From assembly GCA_031280705.1 (NCBI GenBank), contig JAITGJ010000137.1, positions 1-9,421 of the forward strand: a DNA stretch of 9,421 nucleotides, given 5' to 3'. Below the pieces are notes generated by a model. The model was not told the origin of the DNA, ran no database searches, and was given only the letters and a program-made list of their open reading frames with translations. Position numbers and translations under genes: made by a program. The stretch comes from Spirochaetaceae bacterium. GTDB taxonomy: Bacteria; Spirochaetota; Spirochaetia; Treponematales; Breznakiellaceae. How positions within the stretch are numbered: position 1 is the stretch's first letter; each line of letters opens with the position of its first letter. Positions 1 to 5,565 of the stretch are shown piece after piece.

Positions 1-75
1 GGATGCGTTTTTCAGGGCCACCACGGCGTCAAAGGTTTTCACCATGCCGCGCATTTCCAGTATCGGATTCTCCAT
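1..75 (-). CDS. Sugar-type ABC transporter ATP-binding protein, N-terminal 25 codons only
   Basis: Reading the minus strand from ATG at 75 gives an open frame of 25 codons that runs off the window edge; it begins MENPILEMRGMVKTF and continues with VVALKNAS. This is the typical opening of the RbsA/MglA/XylG class of ATPases that energise uptake of sugars or nucleosides (pattern: LEMRGI-K-FPGV-AL--V), just before the first ABC domain. The Walker A motif would lie beyond the edge, so the substrate cannot be inferred. The gene is divergent from the flagellin at 422 with a 346-base gap. No good SD precedes the ATG, and a TTGACA/CATGAT promoter sits so close that the mRNA may be leaderless. Family assignment from only 25 residues is fairly good; a non-sugar ABC ATPase is the alternative. 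Confidence 0.72.
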   Translation of the reverse strand, partial: MENPILEMRGMVKTFDAVVALKNAS

Positions 76-81
76 GCACCT

Positions 82-111
82 ATCATGAAGCGTGGGTTTC
101 CCCTTTGTCAA
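82..111 (-). promoter_or_regulatory. Sigma70-type promoter for the divergent ABC ATPase gene
   Basis: On the minus strand TTGACA (positions 111-106) is followed after 18 bases by CATGAT (87-82). The -35 box is a perfect consensus match and the -10 matches 4 of 6. The expected transcription start, about 7 bases past the -10, falls on or next to the A of the ATG at 75, so little or no 5' leader is predicted. The spacer contains GGGGAAACCC, a small symmetrical element that could be part of an operator, but this is only a guess. Confidence 0.55.
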
Positions 112-286
112 CCAAAAACCGTCAATTGCGGGCACATTTCTTCAAAAAGCAACAATTTTCGTACAGCACTGCCGCGTTTACCCCTTGCCGGACACCGCGC
201 CGCTTCCGGGGAAGTCCCGCAGGCGGTATGTGGCGCAACCCCTGTTTTGGCTTTAGTATCCCCGGTCTCCTGCTGAAAAAAAATCC

Positions 287-314
287 TCAAGTTTCAAGAA
301 AGACGTACCGAAAA
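287..314 (+). promoter_or_regulatory. Candidate sigma28 (FliA) promoter of the first flagellin
   Basis: TCAAGTTT (287-294), a 12-base spacer, then ACCGAAAA (307-314) resembles the FliA-dependent consensus TAAAGTTT-N11-GCCGATAA: 7 of 8 at the -35 and 5-6 of 8 at the -10, with the spacer one base long. Treponemal flaB genes are generally considered sigma28-dependent, which fits. Transcription would start near 321 and give a leader of about 100 bases containing the hairpin at 382-401. No better sigma70 match was found in the gap. Confidence 0.42.
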
Positions 315-381
315 TAGTTATGGCTCGATCTCATTTGGAACGATGTGTCCGCGGCGCGGAATTCCGGCGGGAGTGAGCCGC

Positions 382-401
382 TGAAAGCAAGGATGCTTTC
401 A
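382..401 (+). promoter_or_regulatory. GGA-loop hairpin in flagellin leader, candidate CsrA site
   Basis: TGAAAGCA (382-389) and TGCTTTCA (394-401) form a perfect 8-bp stem closing an AGGA loop; opening the last A-T pair gives the hexaloop AAGGAT, which fits the ANGGA loop preferred by CsrA. The linear match to the consensus RUACARGGAUGU is 9 of 12. It ends 8 bases before the SD AAGGAGG (410-416), itself a second GGA site. Two sites, one in an upstream hairpin and one over the SD, is the layout known for CsrA control of Bacillus subtilis hag. Confidence 0.6.
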
Positions 402-421
402 TTATTTTCAAGGAGGATGAC

Positions 422-1282
422 ATGATCATCAACCATAACCTGTCCGCCATGTTTGCGGACCGGTCCCTCAAGGTTACCCAGGACTCGCTTTCAAAGGAAA
501 TGGAACGCCTCTCTTCCGGCATCAGGATCAACCGCGCCGGGGACGATGCGTCAGGGCTCGCCGTATCCGAAAAAATGCGGAGCCAAATCCGGGGCCTTAA
601 TCAGGCGTCGGCCAATGCGGCAAACGGCATTTCCTTCATCCAGACCAGCGAAGGCTACCTCCAGGAAAGCCAGGACATTATCCAGCGGATACGGGAACTC
701 TCCGTGCAGGCCGCCAACGGCATCTACACCGATGAAGACCGTATGCAAATCCAGGTGGAAGTGTCCCAGCTTGTGGACGAAATCGACCGTATCGCAAGCC
801 ATGCCCAGTTCAACGGTATGAACATGCTCACGGGCCGCTTTGCCCGGGCTACGGGTGAAAACGTGATTACCGCTTCCATGTGGTTCCATATCGGCGCCAA
901 CATGGATCAGCGGGAGCAGGTTTTTATCGGCACCATGACGGCTGAAGCGTTTAAGTTCAGATCCGGCCAGGAAGGCTCTCTCCTTTCGCTCAAGGCGCCG
1001 GAAGACGCCAACCGGGCTATCGGGGTGCTGGACGAAGCGCTCAAGTCGATCAGCAAGCAGCGGGCGGACCTGGGCGCGTACCAGAACCGTCTGGAGCACG
1101 CGATCCGTGGCATTGACATCGGCGCTGAAAACCTTCAGGCGGCGGAATCCAGAATTCGCGATACCAACATGGCCAATACCATGGTAAACTATGTGCGGGA
1201 TCAGATTCTGTCCCAGTCGGGAACGGCGATGCTTGCCCAGGCAAACCAGCGCACCAGCGCGGTCTTGCAGCTTCTCGGCTAG
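422..1282 (+). CDS. flaB: Spirochaetal core flagellin FlaB, first copy (FlaB1/FlaB3 group)
   Basis: This 286-residue protein is a filament core flagellin of the periplasmic flagellum. The N-terminal D0/D1 region (residues about 1-140) shows MIINHN, the helix ending in ERLSSGIRINRAGDDASGLA, and the IRGLNQAS and IQTSEGYLQE segments; the C-terminal D0 (about 205-286) has LGAYQNRLE, ENLQAAESRIRDTNMA and the terminal SAVLQLLG. There is no D2/D3 insertion, as usual for FlaB. The GANMDQREQVFIGTMTA segment (near 172) is typical of treponemal FlaB. No cysteine is present. The ATG at 422 follows SD AAGGAGG at a 5-base spacing. It is the first of two tandem flaB genes and is probably expressed from the sigma28-like promoter at 287-314, with translation perhaps repressed by CsrA through the hairpin at 382-401. 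Assignment to flaB1 rather than flaB3 needs a phylogeny. Confidence 0.97.
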   Translation: MIINHNLSAMFADRSLKVTQDSLSKEMERLSSGIRINRAGDDASGLAVSEKMRSQIRGLNQASANAANGISFIQTSEGYLQESQDIIQRIRELSVQAANGIYTDEDRMQIQVEVSQLVDEIDRIASHAQFNGMNMLTGRFARATGENVITASMWFHIGANMDQREQVFIGTMTAEAFKFRSGQEGSLLSLKAPEDANRAIGVLDEALKSISKQRADLGAYQNRLEHAIRGIDIGAENLQAAESRIRDTNMANTMVNYVRDQILSQSGTAMLAQANQRTSAVLQLLG

Positions 1283-1317
1283 TGGAGTACACTAAAAGCG
1301 GAACCATAAAGGATGCG

Positions 1318-1344
1318 GGCGGGTCCGGGAAACCGGTTCCCGCC
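1318..1344 (+). other. GNRA-capped hairpin downstream of the first flagellin
   Basis: GGCGGG (1318-1323) pairs with CCCGCC (1339-1344); inside, CCGG (1325-1328) pairs with CCGG (1333-1336) around the tetraloop GAAA, with T opposite TT as a small bulge. It begins 36 bases after the flagellin stop. There is no T tract after it, so it is not a classical terminator; an mRNA 3' stability element, processing site or Rho-linked pause is more likely. Confidence 0.5.
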
Positions 1345-1392
1345 GTCATCCGGCCCGGATAATGGGCTGCCCGGAGGGCGATGGTTCCGCAA

Positions 1393-1411
1393 GCCGCGGT
1401 TCCGCCGCGGC
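1393..1411 (+). repeat. GC-rich inverted repeat in flagellin spacer
   Basis: GCCGCGG (1393-1399) and CCGCGGC (1405-1411) form a perfect 7-bp stem with a TTCCG loop. No T tract follows. It could be a transcript-stability stem or a chance result of GC-rich DNA. Confidence 0.35.
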
Positions 1412-1443
1412 GAAACGCCTGTTTGCGGGTTTACCGTAAAACG

Positions 1444-1612
1444 GGCACGGATCTTTGACAGTAACCTGTCCTTGTGCGCGGGTAACCGTATCCGGCACGG
1501 ATCGTTTCCCGGCGGCGGCGTTTGCCCTGCCGGTGAACGTTCCGTTCCGTCAAGCGGCTGTACCGGGGGAATCGGCGCGAGCGTTTTCCCGGCGGAGCCG
1601 GAGGTACGGATC
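1444..1612 (+). repeat. Three-copy motif GGYACGGATC upstream of second flagellin
   Basis: GGCACGGATC occurs at 1444-1453 and again at 1494-1503, exactly 50 bases apart, and GGTACGGATC at 1603-1612. All are in the same orientation. A fourth related piece, CAACGGATTG, is the loop side of the hairpin at 1614-1635. This may be an iterated regulator site or the remains of small duplications; a coincidence in a biased sequence is possible. Confidence 0.35.
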
Positions 1613-1613
1613 G

Positions 1614-1635
1614 ATCCGGCAACGGATTGCCGGAT
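1614..1635 (+). promoter_or_regulatory. GGA-loop hairpin in leader of second flagellin, candidate CsrA site
   Basis: ATCCGGCAA (1614-1622) and TTGCCGGAT (1627-1635) form a perfect 9-bp stem around CGGA; with the last A-T pair open the hexaloop is ACGGAT, again ANGGA. It ends 11 bases before the SD AAGGAGGG (1647-1654). The primary sequence differs from the stem before the first flagellin, so the shared layout (perfect stem, GGA loop, about 10 bases to a GGA-containing SD) looks selected rather than copied. Confidence 0.6.
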
Positions 1636-1661
1636 AAGTCAAACGCAAGGAGGGTAATGAT

Positions 1662-2516
1662 TTGATTATCAATCATAACATGAGTGCCCTGTACGCCAAC
1701 CGCACCCTGGGTGTGAATGATGCCAATGTAGCGCGGAGCATTGAACGGCTCAGCTCTGGCATGAGGATCAACCGGGCAGGCGATGACGCTTCCGGTCTCG
1801 CGGTTTCCGAAAAACTGCGGGGCCAAATCCGGGGGTTGAATCAGGCCGAGCGGAATATACAGAACGGTGTATCTTTTATCCAGACCACTGAAGGCTATCT
1901 TCAGGAAACGCAGGATATTCTGCACCGGCTCCGGGAACTGTCGGTCCAGTCCGCCAACGGTATCTATACCGATGAGGACCGGATGCAGATCCAGGTGGAA
2001 GTGTCCCAGTTAATTGATGAAGTGAACCGGATTGCGAGCCACGCTCAATATAACGGCATGAATCTTTTGACCGGCGCTTTTGCCAGGGATTCTTCGGTGG
2101 GACGGATTATGCAGCTCCAGGTGGGAGCCAATATGGATCAGAACGAACAGATCTTTGTTGGCACCATGACCGCTACGGCGCTGGGTCTGCAAAATGTGCA
2201 GGGGGAAGAGGGGAATATCAATATTGCTACCCCCGAATCCGCGAACAAGGCTATCGGCTCGGTAGATCAGGCCTTAACGGCGATCTCCAAACAGCGGGCA
2301 GATTTGGGCGCTTATCAGAACCGGTTTGAAATGGCCGCCCAGGGCGTTGCCATCGCCGCCGAGAATCTTCAGGCAGCCGAATCCCGGATACGGGATGCGG
2401 ACATGGCTTCGGAGATGGTGTCCTACACCAAGGATCAGATCCTTTCCCAGGCGGGAACCGCCATGCTGGGTCAGGCGAATGCCCGTACCCAGTCCGTGCT
2501 TCAGCTTTTGAGCTGA
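1662..2516 (+). CDS. flaB: Spirochaetal core flagellin FlaB, second copy, TTG start
   Basis: A second 284-residue filament core flagellin, closely related to the copy at 422. It shares MIINHN, the RINRAGDDASGLAVSEKLRG block, the GIYTDEDRMQIQVEVSQL segment and the C-terminal D0 helix ending in SVLQLLS; the treponemal segment GANMDQNEQIFVGTMTA lies near residue 154. The central part differs most between the copies (LGLQNVQGEEGNINIAT here). The start is TTG at 1662, chosen because it gives the exact N-terminus MIINHN and lies 7 bases after a strong SD (AAGGAGGG, 1647-1654). An ATG at 1657 is in another frame and reads only two codons before TGA. The gene is followed by terminators at 2559-2605 and 2640-2677. 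The weaker start codon may set a lower dose than the first copy. Treponemal filaments usually contain several FlaB proteins in unequal amounts. Confidence 0.96.
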   Translation: MIINHNMSALYANRTLGVNDANVARSIERLSSGMRINRAGDDASGLAVSEKLRGQIRGLNQAERNIQNGVSFIQTTEGYLQETQDILHRLRELSVQSANGIYTDEDRMQIQVEVSQLIDEVNRIASHAQYNGMNLLTGAFARDSSVGRIMQLQVGANMDQNEQIFVGTMTATALGLQNVQGEEGNINIATPESANKAIGSVDQALTAISKQRADLGAYQNRFEMAAQGVAIAAENLQAAESRIRDADMASEMVSYTKDQILSQAGTAMLGQANARTQSVLQLLS

Positions 2517-2558
2517 ACCGGAACCAGTGCCGCCTGACGCGCGCGTTTAGCGCGTGCC

Positions 2559-2605
2559 GAAGACGGAGATACCGCGTTTCAAGAGAGATCTGGACGTCTT
2601 CTTTT
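2559..2605 (+). terminator. Possible upstream terminator of the flagellin unit
   Basis: GAAGACG (2559-2565) pairs with CGTCTTC (2595-2601), directly followed by TTTT (2602-2605). Inside, AGAT (2567-2570) pairs with ATCT (2588-2591), leaving a 17-base loop. The T tract is short and the loop long, so termination may be partial. It lies ahead of the stronger terminator at 2640-2677. Confidence 0.4.
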
Positions 2606-2639
2606 GAGCGTGAGCCGGGGTATATCCCGGCAATTGAAC

Positions 2640-2677
2640 GGACGGGGGAGTTCGCGCCCTCCCCTGTCCTTCTTTAT
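2640..2677 (+). terminator. Intrinsic terminator after the second flagellin
   Basis: GGACGGGGGAG (2640-2650) pairs with CTCCCCTGTCC (2659-2669) as an 11-bp stem with one G-U pair and an 8-base loop, followed by the T-rich run TTCTTTAT (2670-2677). This is a classical Rho-independent terminator and separates the flagellin transcripts from the flaG-fliD unit. Confidence 0.82.
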
Positions 2678-2712
2678 CAAAATAGCCGCCTGAAAATTGA
2701 TTTCTGGCAGCT

Positions 2713-2721
2713 TGTGATAAT
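2713..2721 (+). promoter_or_regulatory. Candidate promoter (extended -10) for flaG-fliD
   Basis: TGTGATAAT (2713-2721) fits the extended -10 form TGnTATAAT with five of six hexamer matches. No good -35 lies 17 bases upstream. The same stretch, TGTGATAA, matches 5 of 8 bases of a sigma28 -10, with an A-rich GAAAA block (2692-2696) about 16 bases upstream, so FliA control is an alternative. Transcription would start near 2728, immediately before the 14-bp hairpin. Confidence 0.42.
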
Positions 2722-2735
2722 AGAGGATGGTTGTT

Positions 2736-2769
2736 CGGAACCGGCGCGGCAAAATCCGCGCCGGTTCCG
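2736..2769 (+). other. 14-bp perfect hairpin at the 5' end of the flaG leader
   Basis: CGGAACCGGCGCGG (2736-2749) and CCGCGCCGGTTCCG (2756-2769) are exact reverse complements around the loop CAAAAT. No T tract follows. If transcription starts near 2728 the hairpin would sit about 8 bases from the mRNA 5' end, where it could protect the RNA from 5' decay or take part in leader control. The segment 2741-2748 could alternatively pair with CGCGCCGG at 2880-2887, close to the ribosome site. Confidence 0.6.
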
Positions 2770-2918
2770 GGCGCATCTGGCGTTTATCCACCAGGCCGGA
2801 GGCTTTTTGGACAGACGCCGTCTGCATTTCCCGCAGGGAGGCGGGGATGCCCGGCAAACCGTTCTTGCGGGCGTGTTTACGCGCCGGAGAGCGGCCCATT
2901 ATCCCAAAAATGCCTGTC

Positions 2919-2943
2919 ATTCAGGGATGTTGTACATGGAGGT
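2919..2943 (+). promoter_or_regulatory. Two tandem CsrA-like sites, the second covering the flaG SD
   Basis: ATTCAGGGATGT (2919-2930) matches the E. coli CsrA SELEX consensus RUACARGGAUGU at 11 of 12 positions, and GTACATGGAGGT (2932-2943) at 10 of 12; the second contains the flaG SD GGAGG (2938-2942). Adjacent sites with one over the SD are the hallmark of CsrA translational repression. The match is by inspection only, and no strong hairpin presents the first site. Confidence 0.55.
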
Positions 2944-2948
2944 AAAAC

Positions 2949-3302
2949 ATGAGCGTACCTGTCATCAGCGCTTCAGCCGCGGTTTCCGCGCAGGAGCCGC
3001 CGGAACTGGCAGGAGTGCGTCAGGCCCGCGCCGAAGACCGGCAGGCGGCGCAGCCCAGGCCCGCCGCTTTATCGCCCGGCAGCGGCGCCATTCGCTCCGC
3101 GGTAGCGGAAATGGAACAGGTCAGCCTGGCCTTTAACCACAAACTCAAATTTCATGTGGATCATCAATCCCATGATATAACCGTCAAAGTAATTGACGCG
3201 GAAACCGATAAGGTAATCAGGATACTGCCGCCGGAAGAGCTTCAACGGCTCCACAGCAGAATCCGGGAAACCATCGGGTTTCTCTTTGACGAACGGGTTT
3301 AA
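2949..3302 (+). CDS. flaG: FlaG-family flagellar protein
   Basis: This 117-residue protein fits the FlaG family, whose members affect filament length and lie next to fliD. Residues about 1-50 are low-complexity, rich in Ala, Gln and Pro. The conserved part (about 52-117) has the amphipathic start AEMEQVSLAFNHKLKF, the FHVD and ITVKVIDAETDKVIRILPPE strands typical of FlaG, then a C-terminal helix ending GFLFDERV. The length is usual for the family. The ATG at 2949 follows SD GGAGG (2938-2942) with a 6-base gap; no upstream in-frame start competes. It is followed after 91 bases by fliD, without an intervening terminator, so the two are probably co-transcribed. Translation may be repressed by CsrA through the sites at 2919-2943. 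Confidence 0.9.
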   Translation: MSVPVISASAAVSAQEPPELAGVRQARAEDRQAAQPRPAALSPGSGAIRSAVAEMEQVSLAFNHKLKFHVDHQSHDITVKVIDAETDKVIRILPPEELQRLHSRIRETIGFLFDERV

Positions 3303-3308
3303 ATTCGC

Positions 3309-3336
3309 GCCGCCGGGAGAACCGGTCCCGCGCGGC
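3309..3336 (+). other. Intercistronic hairpin between flaG and fliD
   Basis: GCCGCCGGGA (3309-3318) pairs with TCCCG (3326-3330) and GCGGC (3332-3336) with C3331 bulged, around the loop GAACCGG. There is no T tract, so it is not an intrinsic terminator; RNA processing or differential stability of flaG over fliD is plausible. Its core, CGGGAGAACCGGTCCCG, strongly resembles that of the hairpin at 1326-1342. Confidence 0.5.
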
Positions 3337-3393
3337 AGGGAGTAAGCGGCCGCTCAAATATTCCGTTTGGGCAGCCGCCGCAGCAAGAGGGCC

Positions 3394-5436
3394 ATGTCCG
3401 ATATTTATGTACCGGGAGTAAGAAGCCGGTTTAACACGGAGCGGATGATCGAAGACCTGATGCGGGTGGAACGTGTTCCCCTCGATCGGGTCCAGCGCGG
3501 TACTGAACAGCTCCAGAACCAAAAAACCTGGTGGCAGGACGCGGGGCGCAGGATGAGTACCCTTCGGGACAGCGCCCGGTTTCTCTTTTCTTTCCAGAAT
3601 CCTTTCTCGGAGCGGGTTGTTCGTTCAGGCGATGACGCCATCATCACCGGTACGGCTACGCGGGAAGCCCTGGAGCAGGAACGGACCTTTCAGGTCCGGC
3701 AAATCGCCCGGGCGGACCGGTTCCTCTCAAAACCCCTGGACGAAAATTTTCAGGTTGGAGCGGGAAATTACACGCTCACGGTGGGCGAGCAGGAGGTCAA
3801 TTTTAATTTCCGGGGGGGCACCGTCCGGGAATTTACCGAAGCCCTCAACCGCCGGGGAAGAAATACCATACAGGCAAGTGTGATCAATGTGTAGCGGGGG
3901 AAGCGCTCCCTCCTGATTGAGTCGCTGGTTACCGGCGAGGGGAATCGCCTTGGTTTCCGTAACGACGCCGAACGGCTTGCCCTGGATACAGGCATTATGG
4001 AGCCCGTGCCCAATTCTCGCTGGGACCTGGACATTTCGGAAAACCGGCTGCGTATTCCCCGGGACAGTGCCCAGCTTGTCTCCCCGGACGGGGGTGAATT
4101 GTGGGTCGGCGCGGGCGGCTCCGTTACGGTTCCCTTTTCCCAGACGATTAATACCACGCCCCAGCTTGTTTTTTCTTTTGAGGCGGCCACCGAAGTCTTT
4201 TCCGAAGAAGCGTTTGCCGTTCCTGAGCCGCCGCCAGGTCCGGATATTCCCGCCGCGGGGTCCATTACCTACGGCGGTATTACTATTGAAAACGAAGCCT
4301 CCCGCGTTACCTTGCCCGCATGGGAAGCGCCCGCGCCCCCGGTGCGGCGTGATGACTTTGCGATCATTTCTTTGACGTTTCAGGACGGCTCCACGGCCCG
4401 GCTTCCCCCCCTCCACGATTCGGATCGCTTCGACGCCTATCAGTACCGGCTTATGGACCTGACCGGAGGAAAACCCGTTGCCGGTATCACCATCCAGAAC
4501 ACCAATACCCACCGGGACCTTACCGTGCGGAATATCGTTATCCGGGATCCCCATGTGATAGCGGGCCTTAAACCCCGCAATGCGGTGTCCGAGGCCCAGG
4601 ACGCCATTGTCTCAATGGATGGTATCGAAATAAAACGGCCCACCAACAATGTGGACGATTTAATTCCCGGCGTTACGCTCAACCTCAAGGCCCCCTCGGA
4701 ACGGCCCGTAACGCTGGACATTCAGCCTGACCGGGACGTGATCAAAGAGGCGATCATCGAAATGGTGGGCAATTACAACCGGCTCATGGCGGAAGTGAAT
4801 GTGCTTACCCGGCGGGACGAGCGGGTTATTGAGGATCTGACCTATCTGACCGCCGAGGAGCGGGACGCCTACCGGCAGCGCCTGGGGGCTTTTTCCGGCG
4901 ACTCGACGCTGAATTCCTTCCGGGGAAGCCTCTTGCGGGCTGCAACCGCGCCGTATCTTACCGATTCAAGCCCGGAAATGTCCATGCTGCGGCAAATCGG
5001 CATTGGGACGGATATGAGGGGCGGCACCGCCGCTTCAGGATACGATCCGTCCCGGCTCCGGGGGTACCTTGAAATTGACGAAAAAGCCCTGGACACGGCG
5101 CTTGCGGGCAATCTGACGGCGGTGCAGCAGCTTTTTGGGTTTGATTCCGATGGCGATATGCTTGCCGATACCGGCGTTGCCTACAATATCGACCAGCTTG
5201 TGCGGCCCTATGTGGAAACCGGGGGTATTATCAGCCTTAAAACCGGGACCATTGATTCCCGGCTTGCCCAGGATTCCCGCCGGATTGAAACCCTGGAACG
5301 GCAGCTTGCCACCCGTGAGGCGGACCTCAAAACCCAATACGCCCGCATGGAAGGGGCCTACGCCAACATGGAGCGGATGTCAACATCGCTGGATAATTTC
5401 AGCCGCCAGGCGGACGCCAACAACAGAACCCGGTAA
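3394..5436 (+). pseudogene. fliD: Flagellar filament cap protein FliD, interrupted by one in-frame TAG
   Basis: FliD (HAP2) caps the filament and folds incoming flagellin. From ATG 3394 the frame opens MSDIYVPGVRSRFNTERMIE, the expected treponemal start, and holds the FliD N-terminal domain. TAG at 3892-3894 ends a 166-residue fragment. The same frame then continues without any further stop to TAA 5434-5436, with clear FliD sequence straight after the stop (RSLLIES-VTGE-NRLGF), the FliD C-terminal domain starting near SEAQDAIVSMDGIEIKR and GVTLNLKAPSE, and a terminal coiled-coil helix. Total length would be 680 residues, normal for spirochaetal FliD. SD-like AAGAGG lies 3 bases before ATG; a TTG at 3367 in the same frame is a less likely start. 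The stop may be a recent null mutation, a sequencing error, or an amber read through. After the stop, the first in-frame ATG is 3997, with only a weak SD. Confidence 0.85.
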
Positions 5437-5466
5437 CCGGGGAAATCCCGTCCCCTGACAGTCCGC

Positions 5467-5488
5467 GCCCCGGGGCCGGGCTTTTTTT
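5467..5488 (+). terminator. Intrinsic terminator after fliD
   Basis: GCCC (5467-5470) pairs with GGGC (5478-5481), with the intervening GC-rich bases able to form alternative pairs, and is followed at once by seven T (5482-5488). The stem is short but very GC-rich. It lies 31 bases after the fliD stop and suggests that the next gene has its own promoter or depends on partial read-through. Confidence 0.62.
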
Positions 5489-5565
5489 CAAATCTTTGCG
5501 GACAAACCGGATAAAGTAATCCTCCGCTCATGGATTTTTCATTTTTGGGCGATATTTATTGTAGT

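Larger units (their letters stand above)
76..421. other. Divergent intergenic region between ABC ATPase and first flagellin
   Basis: These 346 bases carry the minus-strand promoter (82-111), a candidate sigma28 promoter (287-314), a leader hairpin (382-401) and the flagellin SD AAGGAGG (410-416). Short open frames in both directions across 85-317 show no family signal, no SD and low-complexity composition, and I do not consider them genes. A short inverted repeat CTTCCGGGGAAG lies near 200 with no evident role. Confidence 0.6.
1283..1661. other. Intergenic region between the two flagellin genes, rich in hairpins
   Basis: These 379 bases are GC-rich and hold a GAAA-capped hairpin (1318-1344), a GCCGCGG inverted repeat (1393-1411), three copies of a GGYACGGATC motif (1444, 1494, 1603) and the CGGA-loop hairpin (1614-1635) before the second flagellin. 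A TTGACA lies at 1455-1460 but has no convincing -10 at 16-18 bases, and no clear sigma28 box was found. An open frame across 1313-1657 has no SD, no family resemblance and a composition unlike a protein, so I treat the region as noncoding. Confidence 0.6.
2517..2948. other. Spacer between flagellins and flaG: terminators, promoter and structured leader
   Basis: This 432-base gap holds, in order, the two terminator-like hairpins of the flagellin unit, a smaller inverted repeat CCGGG-GTATAT-CCCGG (2615-2630), a candidate extended -10 (2713-2721), a 14-bp hairpin (2736-2769) and tandem CsrA-like sites before flaG. Open frames over 2714-3136 and on the minus strand over 2579-2920 lack an SD and any family pattern. 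A possible short inverted repeat CAGACG-C-CGTCTG lies at 2812-2824. Confidence 0.6.

Noticed and set aside
1313..1657. Plus-strand open frame of 114 codons between the flagellins
   Set aside because: No SD, Arg/Gly/Pro-rich random-like sequence, and it covers several RNA-like hairpins including the one before the flagellin SD.
1431..1925. Minus-strand open frame of 164 codons across the flagellin spacer
   Set aside because: Half of it lies opposite the second flagellin and the rest over hairpins; there is no SD or family signal.
2701..2720. Possible sigma54 site (TGGCAG) before flaG
   Set aside because: The GG element is present but there is no GC at the required -12 distance, so the consensus fails.
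2793..2808. Short stem followed by TTTTT in the flaG leader as an attenuator
   Set aside because: The stem has only three GC pairs plus weak ones and a three-base loop, too weak to support a terminator call.
3892..3894. Pyrrolysine at the fliD TAG as an annotation
   Set aside because: Pyrrolysine needs pylS, pylT and synthesis genes, none seen here, and FliD has no known need for it; kept only as one option to test.
3727..4554. Minus-strand open frame of 275 codons inside fliD
   Set aside because: It lies entirely opposite the FliD frame, has no SD or family pattern, and its composition (Gly, Asn, Arg rich) is that of a shadow of GC-rich coding DNA.
3997..5436. Separate gene starting at ATG 3997
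   Set aside because: The 34 codons between the TAG and this ATG continue FliD in the same frame, so this is the rest of fliD rather than a gene of its own; internal restart there remains possible but has only a weak SD.
5497..5565. Promoter for the unrecognised gene
   Set aside because: The AT-rich stretch contains TATTTATT and TAAAGT pieces, but none has a matching -35 at proper spacing, so no promoter is called.
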